From Membranipora membranacea (Eukaryota > Bryozoa > Gymnolaemata > Cheilostomatida > Membraniporidae), in the NCBI GenBank assembly GCA_914767715.1, contig OU612069.1:14135387-14195386 (forward strand): a stretch of 60,000 nt of DNA, written 5' to 3'. Within the stretch, counting starts at the first letter, position 1, and the number at the start of each line of letters is the position of its first letter. Under the pieces are notes generated by a model. That model was not told the origin of the DNA. It ran no database searches and worked only from the letters and a program-made list of their open reading frames with translations. A program made the position numbers and the translations under genes. Shown here one piece after another: positions 35,601 to 46,539 of the stretch.

Positions 35601-38600
35601 CATCAGTCAAAGACAGGTACATAGAAGGGGTATTCAACTGATGGTGCCAGGGGCTGGAACAATAAACCTTGAAAGCTCCCTCAATGGGACTTAAACCAAC
35701 AACTCCTGCAGCACTAATAGACTGGCAGAGATTAGCAAGCAAGCTAACCATAACAAATTTGAATTGAATCATCGTCTGGCTACCTGTTTTGATTTAAAGG
35801 TGCACCTTATAATCACATTCAGTGTCCCTGAGATAAATGCATGCCTCATTGCATGATCGAATGATAAGCGCAGGGCTCTGAAATGTCTCTCGGTCTCAGA
35901 TTTTACCTGCTCTGACTGTTTCTGTAAATATTTTGCCTAGATAAATAGGCCTAGAAAGCGTTTTTTTCCTGTATATGCATATGCATAGATCCGACCCTCA
36001 ACTGCCGAGCAGCTGAGTGTGGAAAATATATCCTGTAGTGTTATCCAAACTAGAATGAAATATCAGGATGTGGTGAATGTATTTCATTATACGCAAAGAG
36101 TTAGTAACAGAGAGGGTAATCATCTGAGACCAAGCGAACTTTTTAACATGGCAGACTGAGAGGTGCATAAAATTCTGATCCGGGCAAACTTAATTCCATG
36201 TTGCCCCCATCCGTTAAAATAAACTGAAAGATAGCTGCTGGTGTCTTCTGAACTAATCAATTATACATGAGTTTCTTCTTTTGCAATGCTTTGTCTTCCA
36301 AGATCTTGGCCCAAAATACCTTTTTTTAAGGTTCGGGCATGTTTTGGAGGTATTTCTCATTTTATCAATTTCTTAGAGATAATCAATTGAGATGACATAC
36401 ATATTGCAAGGCTCAGTAACAATGGCCACCTTACTTTCACTTTCATTGTCGTGATACCCTATTGAGAGAAAATAAACAATAAATTATCAAATTAGCAAAT
36501 TGCTGAATATAAATATCTATGCAAATTAAACGTTTTTTAAACAGTAATAGCGAGGCTGCAATATCTGCCCCAGTTTGCTCTCTATTTGCAGGCAGAGCGG
36601 AGCACACCTGAGGGCCAACCAAACCCCAGTAGTTTATAAACTGCGGCAGAATAGAACAGCCGGGAAGCGGCTAGGTGCCAAGGGAATGTCACTGGAACCA
36701 TGAGTGTTACATGACAACTTGCACTCGGCCATAAAAGCCTAGGTTGGTACTCACATTATCCGCACATGCAATGCCAGATCAGAACATGATGCGTCTGCGC
36801 TTGGTCACAAAACATCTGTTTTGTGACTTAAGTTTTTTCTATGAAGATGAATTACCTAAACTGGTGAGATTTTGCTGCTTGATGCCATTCTTGCTTGGAA
36901 ACTTGTAGTTAGTAACCGATGCACTATACTGAGACTCAATGCATGGATCTTCGCATTTGCATTTCACCAACCCCTCAGGATCGCTAAGAAATTTCTCTGT
37001 GAATGAGCAAAAGAATCATGGTTTTTGTTGAAAGGCAGGAGCTTGTTGCATGAGAGTGTTAACAAGTTAACCCTCTTAGAGTTAACACCATCAATCAATT
37101 ACTGCAGAAATGATAAGGGACACTTTCCTGGTTTCTTCGTTTTGGAATATAATACAAAAGGCTTGGCAGCTTTTTGTAAGGACATTTTTATCTATTTGGC
37201 TTCTGAAGACTGATGTGACGGCTTTCATATCTATAAACTTTTCTTTTTTTTTCACACTTATGGAACTGATTACAATTATATGAACTCACAGCTATGAAAC
37301 CTCCAATATAGCAGTCTTGAGTTAGTGTTGTGTATTCCAAAAAGTGTAAATTGAGTCCAATGTTACATCACATTGTGACAGAATCTAATGTAATATTTGT
37401 ACTTACCAAGTGCAGGATGTGAACAGTTGAGCATAACTGGTACCAAACAAAGCTTTGTGCCATTCAATGCTGCAAAAATTCCAAGTCATTAAAACACTAC
37501 CCAATAAACATTTGCATTGCCAGTCATCTTTCTATGGTCATTAATGCATGGTCATGTCATTCACTAGGCAGCAAGTCTCATTTGCCTCTCCAAGGCCTCC
37601 ATGAGTTTAGTTTTGACAAAAGATTTTGATGGTGAGTCCGAAGAAGGTATGTATATGACGCAAAGCTTATACAAGCACACCATCATTGATAATCTTTGGG
37701 TATTGCAGGACCAACTCAACACATACTATTATATGGTTTCACGTGACACATTGACAAGCTTTACTTATAAGGCACGGTGCCTTATAGCTGTTGGGTGCTT
37801 TATAGCTGGAGCATTTTTATTTTTTCCGAGGGGGACGATTCACTTATAAGGATGTTATCTTATATGTGAGGTATTACCGTACCTGGTTGCAACATATCCC
37901 TACAGCCACACTTGTTGATCACGTACGCAGTTTTACACTCCACGATGCATCCTGAATACGAGTAATGCTGGTAGTAGTGTAGAGGATTAGGCAGCACTTC
38001 AGTATCATAGCAATTAGACTTTCCTCCATCTGCTGGTGGTGGGTAGTGGTAAAACTGAAAGCAATAGACATATGGAGCTCAGCTATGGGCCCCTTGGACT
38101 TACATGTCTTTACTTTGCCAATTGCCAGTGGGTGGTTGATACTGGACATTGGCAAAGCAAAGACATGTAAGTCCCAGGGGCCCATGAGCTCAGCCAATGT
38201 TGACTCATAATGGTGAAAACTGAAAGCAATAGACATTATACGGAACTCAAAGGTTGATTCATACCGAAATGTCATTGCATAGCTAAGATGACTCGGGATT
38301 GTCATGTAACGTCTAAGGCTATCTCAACTCAAGTAGGCTGATGGGTTGGAAAATGAGCGACAGAAGGAGAGACAATTCCAGGCCACTGAAAGCACCTATT
38401 AACATAGTGAAAGTGAAAATGTATTACTTTCCCAGTCGCTATATAGATTCCTGAACTTACCATCTGACCTAGCATTGACTCTGTTTACTGCCCACCAGCC
38501 AATAAAGGTTAACACATCAGCTAGTGCGCATGAACCCTAGCTTCACATACCAACATGATCTTAATCAGTAATCATGGCTGTAACAAGAGATCTCGACAAA

Positions 38601-41600
38601 TCAAGGCAACAAGATTAAACTACAAACCGCTGACTTGCTGATTGCAATGCTGGACTCGAACCCAGGAGCAACTCCATAAGCTAACTCAGTCACCAGCGGA
38701 ACTTCATTTGGTTCATGAAGCGCAACCTACAATTAAATGGACAGTAACATGTTCTCTGGGATAGAGTTAGTTAGTGCAATCCAGTTTACAAGATTTCCTT
38801 TCCTATACCTCAGCTTTGATAGCCCAACTGATAGCATTTGTTGCTTTTTGCACGAGAGGTCTTTGGTTCATACCAATTATTATTGTCATTCTTGTTCGTT
38901 TCTGAAGGAATTTACCCTGGTTTCTCCCTACCCACAAACTACAATACTAAGATTAACTTTAGCCAACAACTCTCATAAAAGTCAGTCCATCTGAAGCTCA
39001 GACAAGCTCCAGTAATCGCAACAACACCGACAATTATTCTGGTTGAACATATTCATCAAGTATGCCCTCTATCAGTAATAATTCAGGCGTCTCTGACAAT
39101 TACCTATTCACTTGAAGGCCTGGTCTCATATTACGACCCTCCCCCATATAGGACACAATAAGACTAGGCCATGCATTATACATTCCCGCTTAAAACTCAC
39201 AGCGAATCCTTCCGATAGTGAGTATGGTCCTGTCGTGTACTCATGAGATTGTACGTCCAGTATGAATTGGATACCTCCGGATTTACCTGGAGATTTAGCC
39301 TTGAGCTTACCCTCTGAGTTAAATTGAAAACAGATCCCTGCAATAGAATCAAGATAAATGAAGTTGGGGATTTAGGCAAATGTAAGAGGTTTCATCCACC
39401 ACTATAATACTTGTCAACAATAATTATCTTAGATTTTTGCAAGATTAATAGAAAATATTGATAACCAGACTAAAGCGCAGTCAATGCAGACAGTCGCCCC
39501 ATTGCTATTAGATGGGAGCTAATAACCTTGAGATATTTTTTTAGCCTACTTTCAGACATCGTTACAGGTGAATAATTTCGAAAAACTAAGGTCGACCAAA
39601 AGCTCAATTTATGTATTAAAAATTATTTTAAGATTTGCTAGACAAATATTTGATCAGTACTATAATGCGGTAATATCCCTTATCATAAATAATAGACCTT
39701 TACCAAACAGATGATTTAATTAACAAGATCCAATTTAAGGCCTTATAGCTCATATCAAATAATTAGTTGATAACAAGAGGACAATTTTTTCACCTAACCT
39801 TGATCAGTTGGGACATCCTTAATGATATTTGAGCAGTTAACTGGGTGCTCCTCAATAGCACATCTCAAGAAAGTCTTCTCCTTACTGTTTGCAGATAATC
39901 GCAAGAAATCGTGTGTATCCGACTCTTTTAGGGCAGCTATAGTTGCCAGTGCCGGGTCAGAGGTCCAATTGTATCTAGAAATACGATAATGATAGTGCCT
40001 GAAAGAGGGTAACACCTAATTGAGGTTAGAGTGACATAGTGTTAGAATGTTCACCTACTATGGTTTTGGTCAAAGCCAAAGTCAAAGCATGTTTATGTTT
40101 CATGTTAAGTAAGCAAGTATAAAAATTTCAAAAGATAATGAAACAGGCCATTTTAAGCTGATGCCAATGATTCTGGCAGTTGCAATTTTATCAAATTTTT
40201 TAGGGGAGGCAGTGCTTTAGATTAATCTATTTGTGTTCATGTCAGCTCACTTTGAGTAAGTACTACTAATTTTTGTTCCATTTCATTTTATGTTTTTTAT
40301 TTTAGTTCTAATGATCAAAGGGACTTAAATCCCAAAAACCCAAGACAATCCACACGGTTTAGAAACTCATTGATTCCTATATGTTTCAACCTTGCATGAT
40401 AATTGTAATTGGTGAGTACTTACTTTCCAACTGGTGGAGGTAGTTCACCTTCCAGACCAAACAAGTCGTCGAAAATGTGGAAGATCTCATTGCCACCACC
40501 AAGCCATTGCCTCGTTCTGTTCTTTTGGCTATATGTCCACATATTCTCATTACATATTGTCACAGTAGGAAACTAAAACAAATTGATAAATCTCAAACAA
40601 ACTGATATACATCAGAGTTCGAAACAGTGAGTCAGCACTTGCCTATGAACCTGCTTAGATTAAAACTGTCTGCGATTTAGTAAAAAGCCCATCGCAATTT
40701 CTTAACTTTGCTATATTATATCTGCCTCTCTTTATGGCAGGCCGCGATATTCCCTCGTTTAACAGTAGATTCAACATGCTCAAACTTTTTTGGTCTCCTC
40801 TAGATCTTATTGGTGAATTTATCTGCTGATGTTATGGCCGGGTTTTGTTTGTGGGATATCATCGGCTGATAGCTAACCTAATAAATATGTTGTGTTTATG
40901 CACGCTTTGTGTGGGCAATGACAAAGCAAGACATAATGAGCAAAGCTAGACTTTCAACCTCTCTTTTCTCGTTACTAGCTCAGGTTTTCAAGCTGGTCTG
41001 CAATCTGCAATCCAAATACTCTCAATTTCTTGGTAGAAGACAATTGAGGTTGATACTTTGCCTTTTAACTAGCAAAGATTTGAAAATTACAATTCAACTA
41101 CTCTGCAATTCAAAGGTAAAGAGAGGTTTCAAATGCAAAGAGCCAGTTCTTTGGCAGGAATTGCAGAGGTTGTATATTATGCAAACTTGTTAAAATTTTC
41201 TGATTGTGCTAAATTGATATCACAAATTAACGTTAACCTACTTTCAATCCAATCCTTGTATGTTATCATGACAAAAATACAGCTTGAAATAGATGGAAAT
41301 TCCCACAGTTTCAGTCAGAATCCTTCTAGTATACCACTTGAGCATATGCAATCAAACAGGAAACGAAAGAAAGATCTAGGCTGTCTTTTAGTGTGAGATT
41401 TAGGGATCATGTATAACACAAGAATAAATGTTTTTTTGGTACTTTGTGACAAAAAAAATACTTGGAATATGGTGTCATGGATAAAAGTAAATTTTTCTTG
41501 CCATGGATGCTAATCTTTGCTCAGTAGCACAGAAGGTGTTCTGAAACCTCAGATTACCTTTAATATAGGTTTAAATTTAAATATTATGGTAACGTGGAAG

Positions 41601-42435
41601 GGGTGAGACACACTTTTAGCCATTTTTTGCACAACTTCTCAGGCTTTCATATATCTCTTACCGACAGTTGTGACGCTCTTTCCACACTGACCCTTGTGAT
41701 GAGCTTCTTGTCTGCGTAGTTTTTAATCAATCCATATGATACATACGTAAAGAAGATCATAACCCCAAAAGTAAAGATGAACCATAACACTCTGTAATTA
41801 AAATTATCCAATCAATAACAATAAAAGAACAACAATACTTGCTTAGAAGAGGTTCTTTCAGAGGCACAAGGTTTCTCGGCTAGAAACATACGCACCATGT
41901 TAGCATTCATCTAAGGACATTTTTACAATGGTGGCCATTATTTTTCCTGGCTATTTTTTGGTGGTTAGTTTCATTCCTAGGCAATTTTCATATAGAATCA
42001 GCTACAGCTACAGGGTTCTTGGCATACATACATATGCAGACATGAGTTTGAATGCACACAGGGGACCTGATCAACAGGGACTTGGTGCTTACTGGAAGCC
42101 TGCTTTGCCCCATTACAGCCGAAATCATACCCAATTACTTTCAGCAAAGGGTTCAAACGTTTTTGACTAAGTTACTTTGGAAAGGTGACAAAGATAGCTA
42201 CTGAAATCAGTGATGGTTAGATGATTAAGTAAAACATAACCCCATCAAGCAGATGGACTTCAGCAAAATGGTTTAGAATTCCTTACCTGCAAAGGAAAGC
42301 TTTTGGTTTTTGAAAACAAATTACCACTTACCTCCGGAAAGCAGAGATAGTCTTGATATTAATGTAACGTACACCATGTAAGCTGGTCTCATTGGCAAAG
42401 TTGTCCCAGTCTGCAGGTCCATTCAGAGCAGCCAT
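32679..42435 (-). CDS. DEG/ENaC (amiloride-sensitive-type) cation channel subunit 1, 469 aa, 11 exons
   Basis: Exons in coding order: 42332-42435, 41662-41791, 40424-40572, 39799-39974, 39201-39337, 38628-38726, 37883-38054, 37407-37469, 36856-36996, 33323-33433 and 32679-32806. They total 1410 bases and the frame is intact. The N-terminus has the gating His-Gly motif (TSLHG, residues 20-21). TM1 lies at about 36-57. The ectodomain starts with FPTVTICN and contains the family's conserved cysteines (CIVECKTAY, NKCGCRD, MLNCS). TM2 carries the selectivity filter Gly-Ala-Ser at 439-441, within LGLCVGASFLTFYEF. The residue at the degenerin position before TM2 is serine. Length is typical for the family. 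It should form a trimeric plasma-membrane channel; the ligand cannot be predicted. Introns carry several foldback and SINE-like repeats. Confidence 0.95.
33475..33640 (+). repeat. Dispersed repeat family C, copy 3
   Basis: It shares ordered words with 3305-3480 and with the complement of 24780-24960: ggagcagtggtaaaataca, gtataaagctttgtatc, aaatctggcagc and aacaactttcaaaaattca. It lies in intron 10 of DEG/ENaC gene 1. Confidence 0.6.
33796..33851. repeat. Double hairpin
   Basis: Two overlapping inverted repeats: 33796-33803 against 33814-33821 (agccaata), and a perfect 12-base arm 33818-33829 against 33840-33851 (ggctgttggatt). It is intronic in DEG/ENaC gene 1, probably a remnant of a foldback element. 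Confidence 0.6.
34003..34081. mobile_element. Miniature foldback element with 10-bp flanking direct repeats
   Basis: Arms 34011-34029 (tagccttgtcacgcggcta) and 34053-34071 are near-perfect inverted complements. They are flanked on both sides by tacagaacta (34003-34012 and 34072-34081), which looks like a target-site duplication. The outer TA overlaps the arm end on the left. It is intronic in DEG/ENaC gene 1. Confidence 0.6.
35220..35765 (-). mobile_element. tRNA-derived SINE-like elements (copies 3 and 4)
   Basis: Two stretches, about 35220-35420 and 35430-35765, share the ggaacaat-n-aaccttgaaagctccc string and a degenerate B-box on the minus strand (GGTTTCAAGTCCC near 35330). The second aligns with about 18180-18510 along most of its length. 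They lie in the 3.4-kb intron 10 of DEG/ENaC gene 1. Confidence 0.55.
36585..36790. mobile_element. Fragment related to the SINE-like element at 22050-22350
   Basis: The ordered words gcaggcag-n-ggagcacacctg, gggcc-n-aa and ccccagtag match about 22220-22270. It ends with a short hairpin, tcacaaaacatctgttttgtga. It lies just downstream (in gene sense) of exon 9 of DEG/ENaC gene 1. Confidence 0.4.
38055..38245. mobile_element. Foldback element next to a splice acceptor, with direct flanking repeats
   Basis: Inverted arms run inwards from gagctc at 38075 and at 38191, about 50 bases each (gagctca-n-atgggcccc-n-gacttacatgtcttt). Direct repeats aaaactgaaagcaatagaca flank them at about 38051 and 38214. 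The left flank contains the acceptor of exon 7 of DEG/ENaC gene 1, so the insertion also duplicated the acceptor sequence. Confidence 0.6.
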
Positions 42436-43564
42436 CTTGCTTATCCTTCAGAGATTTGAAGCATTGTGGCCCATTCCCTAGAGGCCGCACACACTTTCAC
42501 ACGTAACATGTAACATGGATTGGAGCCAGCATACCCTTATTTTCGACACCAAGAATTCAAAGTATGCAGAGCCTGCCTTTTACTGTGACGGTGAGTACGG
42601 CTAGGCTATTTCTCTTGTCTTGCGAAATATGCAAATTAATTGCAATACTTGAACCGGAATACCAAATGGACAGCAAGACCATTGACTGATATATACACCA
42701 GCATGATACCGTCTTGGATTCTTGTACCCTATCAACTGATCACTTTTACACACAGACAATAACAAATATTGGAGACAGCATACCCTCATACCTGATAACA
42801 TGATTCCAAGAATTCATAGTAAATAGAGTGTACGTGAGACCGTGGTGGTAGGAGAAGCCTACAGCTATGTTATTACTCCTGCCCTCAAGAATAAGCATCA
42901 TAATTATGTGCAATATTCTTAGCAAAATCTCGAATGGCTTGCAGGTACTATGCTGATAAAAAACTCAATCGTATTTAAAACCAAACCATTGTACCTCAAG
43001 CAACTGTAATATAAACTTGAAAGTGAAAAGATCTTGCATCATGAATTCTTGTACCGACAGCTAAGAACTTTTTAGTGTACTCATTGAGCGTGATAAGTGG
43101 GCCAACGGTGTATGTACCCCTTCTGGACACCATGATAGTTTTCACTTGAACTAAACACCATAACCAGCACTGAGCAAGCCTTGAAGGATTAAATACATCT
43201 CTTGTGAGACATATTGCTATTCATTTTTGGTAGATTTGAAGGACCTTTCTTTTTTGTCTACGCGAGAGGTAATGTGAGTAGCCATACCTGTTTGACCTTT
43301 GGTAAAAACTATGTATTGCCTGTGCCACAACACAATTGACAACTCATAATGACAAAATCCATTGTATTTAAACACGAATATGAAAATGATAGGAGCTATC
43401 CCAATGAAAACTAGCAAAAAATCAAGTTCTTCTTCGCACAAAAAAATAAATACTCATGCTCACTACTCATCAGATATCCCTGTTGCATAGCTTGATACGG
43501 AGGAAACAGGTAAAAGACCATCTTCTGGGTCCCTGAATAGATGATTAAAATTCAACTACTGCTT
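42436..43564 (-). repeat. 5' flank of DEG/ENaC gene 1, duplicated upstream of the middle copy
   Basis: No gene is seen. The interval matches 45344-46539 in order: gcataccct, caagaattcaaagta, ctcttgtcttgcg, attgactgat and a caggtat-cacatcagat-type end block. The promoter region was therefore duplicated together with the gene. A smaller internal repeat of the gcataccct-n-caagaattc block lies near 42525 and 42777. Confidence 0.65.
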
Positions 43565-43859
43565 TCATATTGCTGAATTTGACTTTTTCATATCTGAGAC
43601 CTTGTTTTTAGGACGACAGAATCGATATAGCCTCTGAAACGCAAACTCTATAAACCCGTAGAATGTGAGGAAACTGGCTCCAACACAAAGTCCAAGAGAC
43701 CCACCAATGTTTGCTAAAATAAGAAAGCAGTGTTTGCAATCTGAACAACAAAACCTGTAACCTCTAAGGCTTGTATCTAGCTTAGACCATGATGATGATA
43801 ATAGATTAATGCAATGAACTGCATTGGTAGATACAATACTGTACATGTATACAAATAAA

Positions 43860-44258
43860 ATTCAAATACGAATACGAATACGAATACGAATACGAATACG
43901 AATACGAATACGAATACGAATACGAATACGAATACGAATACGAATACGAATACGAATACGAATACGAAACGAATACGAATACGAATACGAATACGAAACG
44001 AATATGAATACGAATACGAAACGAATACGAAACGAATACGAATATGAATACAAAATTCAAATGCAAATGCAAATGCAAATGCAAATTCAAATACGAAAAC
44101 ATAAAACAAATATAAATACAAATACAAATTCAAATTCAAATTCAAATTCAAATTCAAATTCAAATTCAAATTCAAATGCAAATGCAAATGCCAATGCCAA
44201 TGTGAGTTCAAATACAAAATCATAAAACAAATACAAATACAAATTCAAATTTAAATTC
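43860..44258. repeat. Composite hexanucleotide microsatellite
   Basis: Runs of (CGAATA)n, then (CAAATG)n, then (CAAATT)n and (CAAATA)n, about 400 bases in all, with interruptions such as acgaaacg. They sit exactly where the donor of the penultimate exon of the DEG/ENaC pseudogene should be. The long open frames through this block on both strands are artefacts of the repeat. Confidence 0.95.
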
Positions 44259-44708
44259 AAGCTCATCAATAGCTGGTTCTTCATTTATCCTTGTATAAGA
44301 TATCTTAGTATAGAATATATCTAGAACCACCATGTTATCTCGCATGTATTCTACAGAAGCTGTAAAGTTTAAGTTCAAAGTTCAAAAGTTAGGTTATGTG
44401 CTCTAACCTTGGACAAGTCAATTGTTGCAGAACTCAAATGTCGACCACATCACCTTTTCCCAACCATCACAACCAGCAACCCAATCAAACTTACTGTACC
44501 AAACATCCTTTTTTATAAATTGCCATAATAAATATGTTCTCATTGATCTTTCCGGAAATACTGGGTTTATTGCAGATTGCATAGTCTGGCCTTACTGCAA
44601 TAATGAAATTTAAAATCCAAGAATTGGAGGCTAGGTGTAAACACTCATCAGAGCTATCCAACGTGAAAAATATCGTGCCTGCTTTAGTGCAATATTAAAA
44701 TATGTGTC

Positions 44709-45071
44709 TTAAACCACTGCTGCCACAGATGGGCTTTGCCAAGCATAGCCACCAGTCAAAAATTTAAATTAAGAGTTGTGGCATCAAAACATATAGCCAG
44801 TAGCTTTGAATGGAGTTATATATGACATATGTTGAGGTTGACCAATCAGGTTGGATCTCAGCTAGATTTTAAAGGCACCTGATTGGTCAACCTCAACATA
44901 TGTCATCACTAATGGTGGATGGCTGGGGAAGAAGATACTCCTTATATTTTGAGAGCTCATATAACTCCATTCAAAGCTACTGGTTAGATGTTTTGAAGCC
45001 ACAACTCTCTATTTAAATTTTTGACTGGTGGCTATGCTGGGCAAAGCCCAGCTGTGTCAGCAGTGGTTTAA
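44709..45071. mobile_element. Foldback MITE with TTAA target-site duplication
   Basis: A 355-base element (44713-45067) with long terminal inverted repeats of about 150 bases per arm. Outer ends read accactgctg and its complement, followed inwards by gcatagccaccagtcaaaaa, agctttgaatggagttat and gacatatgttgaggttgacc with their complements. TTAA flanks both ends (44709-44712 and 45068-45071), as in piggyBac-type transposition. It has no coding capacity, so it would need a transposase in trans. It lies in the remaining intron of the DEG/ENaC pseudogene. Confidence 0.8.
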
Positions 45072-45343
45072 AGGGCAACCAAGGTTTCAAACAACTTCTC
45101 ATTGATGGCCATTGATTAATAGCAGATTGCACCTTCTGCATGGGGAAAAAGACAAAATATAATTTGCAGGAAAATATTTTACATTATTGACAAGAGTATT
45201 AAGCATCAGCAATAATGTTGAGATTTTCTTCTCTGCAAAAGAACGCTTTAGGAAAACGGAATTTAACATACCTTCGGAAAGCCATGTAAGCTGGTCTCAT
45301 TGGCAAATTTATCCCAGTCTGCAGGTCCGTTCAAAGCAGCCAT

Positions 45344-46539
45344 TTTACTGATCCTATTACTGAAAACATTGTGACTCATTCCCTACAAACAGCCTGGACT
45401 TTCACACAGACAAATTGTGGATAGAAACAGCATACCCTCATCTTTTCCTAAACAAAATCCCAAGAATTCAAAGTAAACAGATCCAGAAGGTTGAAGTTTG
45501 TTTATTGCCTAATTTCTAATATCCATCCTGTAATAGGTTGATAACATCGAAAGCCTTGATTGAACTGTGATGGCAAGTACAGCTCGGTTATTCCTCTTGT
45601 CTTGCGGAATATGGAAATTTTTTGCAATGTTTTAACCGGGATTTCAAACGGTTAGCAAGAACATTGACTGATGCATGCACCAGTATGATACCTAATGACC
45701 GTATCACTATCATTTGTGTTTAAAACCAAACCATTGACATAAAGCAACTGTGATATTAAATATCAAAGAGGCATAAGATCTTACATTGTGAATTCTTGCA
45801 CGGGCTGCTAAGATTCCATTTAACAAGCATACTCGCGTTTGGTAACTTGCAACTGATACTCTCGAGCTTGTTAAACCTGATGAGACTTTGACAGCATGAT
45901 AAATGGGCCAATTATGGTTTAAATTGCCTCCTCTGGACATCATGGTACCTTTAACATGAACAAACCAATGTAGCAATCACACAGCAAACTCTAACATGTT
46001 GAATAAAACCCAAAGCTTCGGAACTCTGACAAAGGTATTATGAGACTTATTGCTATTCGATTTGGCAGGTTTTAATCGGAGGACCGCTCCTCTGTGTGTC
46101 TACAAAAGAGGCGTGGCAAGTAGCCATTCCTATTTAGCCTCTTGAGAAAACCTGTGTGTTATGTGTCCCATGACATAAAAAAACTTATCAAAAAGAATCT
46201 TTTATTTTTAAACAAAATGGTTTACAATAAGATTTAAAACACCTAATATATAAACAAATTAGCATGCAGAAGGTTCTTTGGTACACATAACAACGAACAC
46301 TCATGCACTCAACCATCAGACATTTTTGTTGCATAGTTTAATACTGAAGAATGAGGTATAAGGTATAAAGGCTGTTGGCGCTCATAAAATTGATGATGAA
46401 AATAATATGCAGTGTCATAAGTGTCTTAAAAATAATGTCAAATCAGCCGGACACTGGAACGCCGGAAAAGTGTCTGCAGTGTCCTGTGCAGTCAGCAAAC
46501 AGAGACCATCTTTGTGAAGTCCGAAAATCAAGCATCGTT
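45344..46539 (-). repeat. 5' flank of the DEG/ENaC pseudogene and 3' flank of gene 3
   Basis: No gene is seen. The region matches 42436-43564 in order with many small differences. A TTTATT at 46201-46206 could be the minus-strand poly(A) signal of DEG/ENaC gene 3, about 335 bases after its stop. Confidence 0.6.

Larger units (their letters stand above)
43565..45343 (-). pseudogene. DEG/ENaC middle copy, truncated pseudogene
   Basis: Only three pieces remain. Exon 1 (45272-45343) starts MAALNGPADW like gene 1, but 32 bases after the TSLHG codons are missing, which shifts the frame. The penultimate exon (about 44260-44359) is open and encodes SVEYMRDNMVVLDIF. Its donor is lost, because the expected GT position has been replaced by hexanucleotide repeat sequence. 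The last exon (43565-43713) is intact and includes the GAS filter (LGLCVGASFLTFYGF). Exons 2-9, which encode TM1 and almost the whole ectodomain, are absent. The last exon is closest to gene 3. No functional channel can be made from it. A short transcript from the duplicated promoter is possible. Confidence 0.9.

Noticed and set aside
38628-38726. tRNA-like B-box (actcgaaccca) suggesting a SINE
   Set aside because: It lies within exon 6 of DEG/ENaC gene 1, whose protein is conserved with gene 3 at that place, so the match is by chance.
40909-41396. Two overlapping plus-strand open frames
   Set aside because: They lie within intron 2 of the minus-strand DEG/ENaC gene 1, without splice signals or recognisable protein features.
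43777-44225. Long open frames on both strands with repetitive FVFVFV, NLNLNL or RIRIRI content
   Set aside because: They are generated by the hexanucleotide microsatellite and have no independent coding support.
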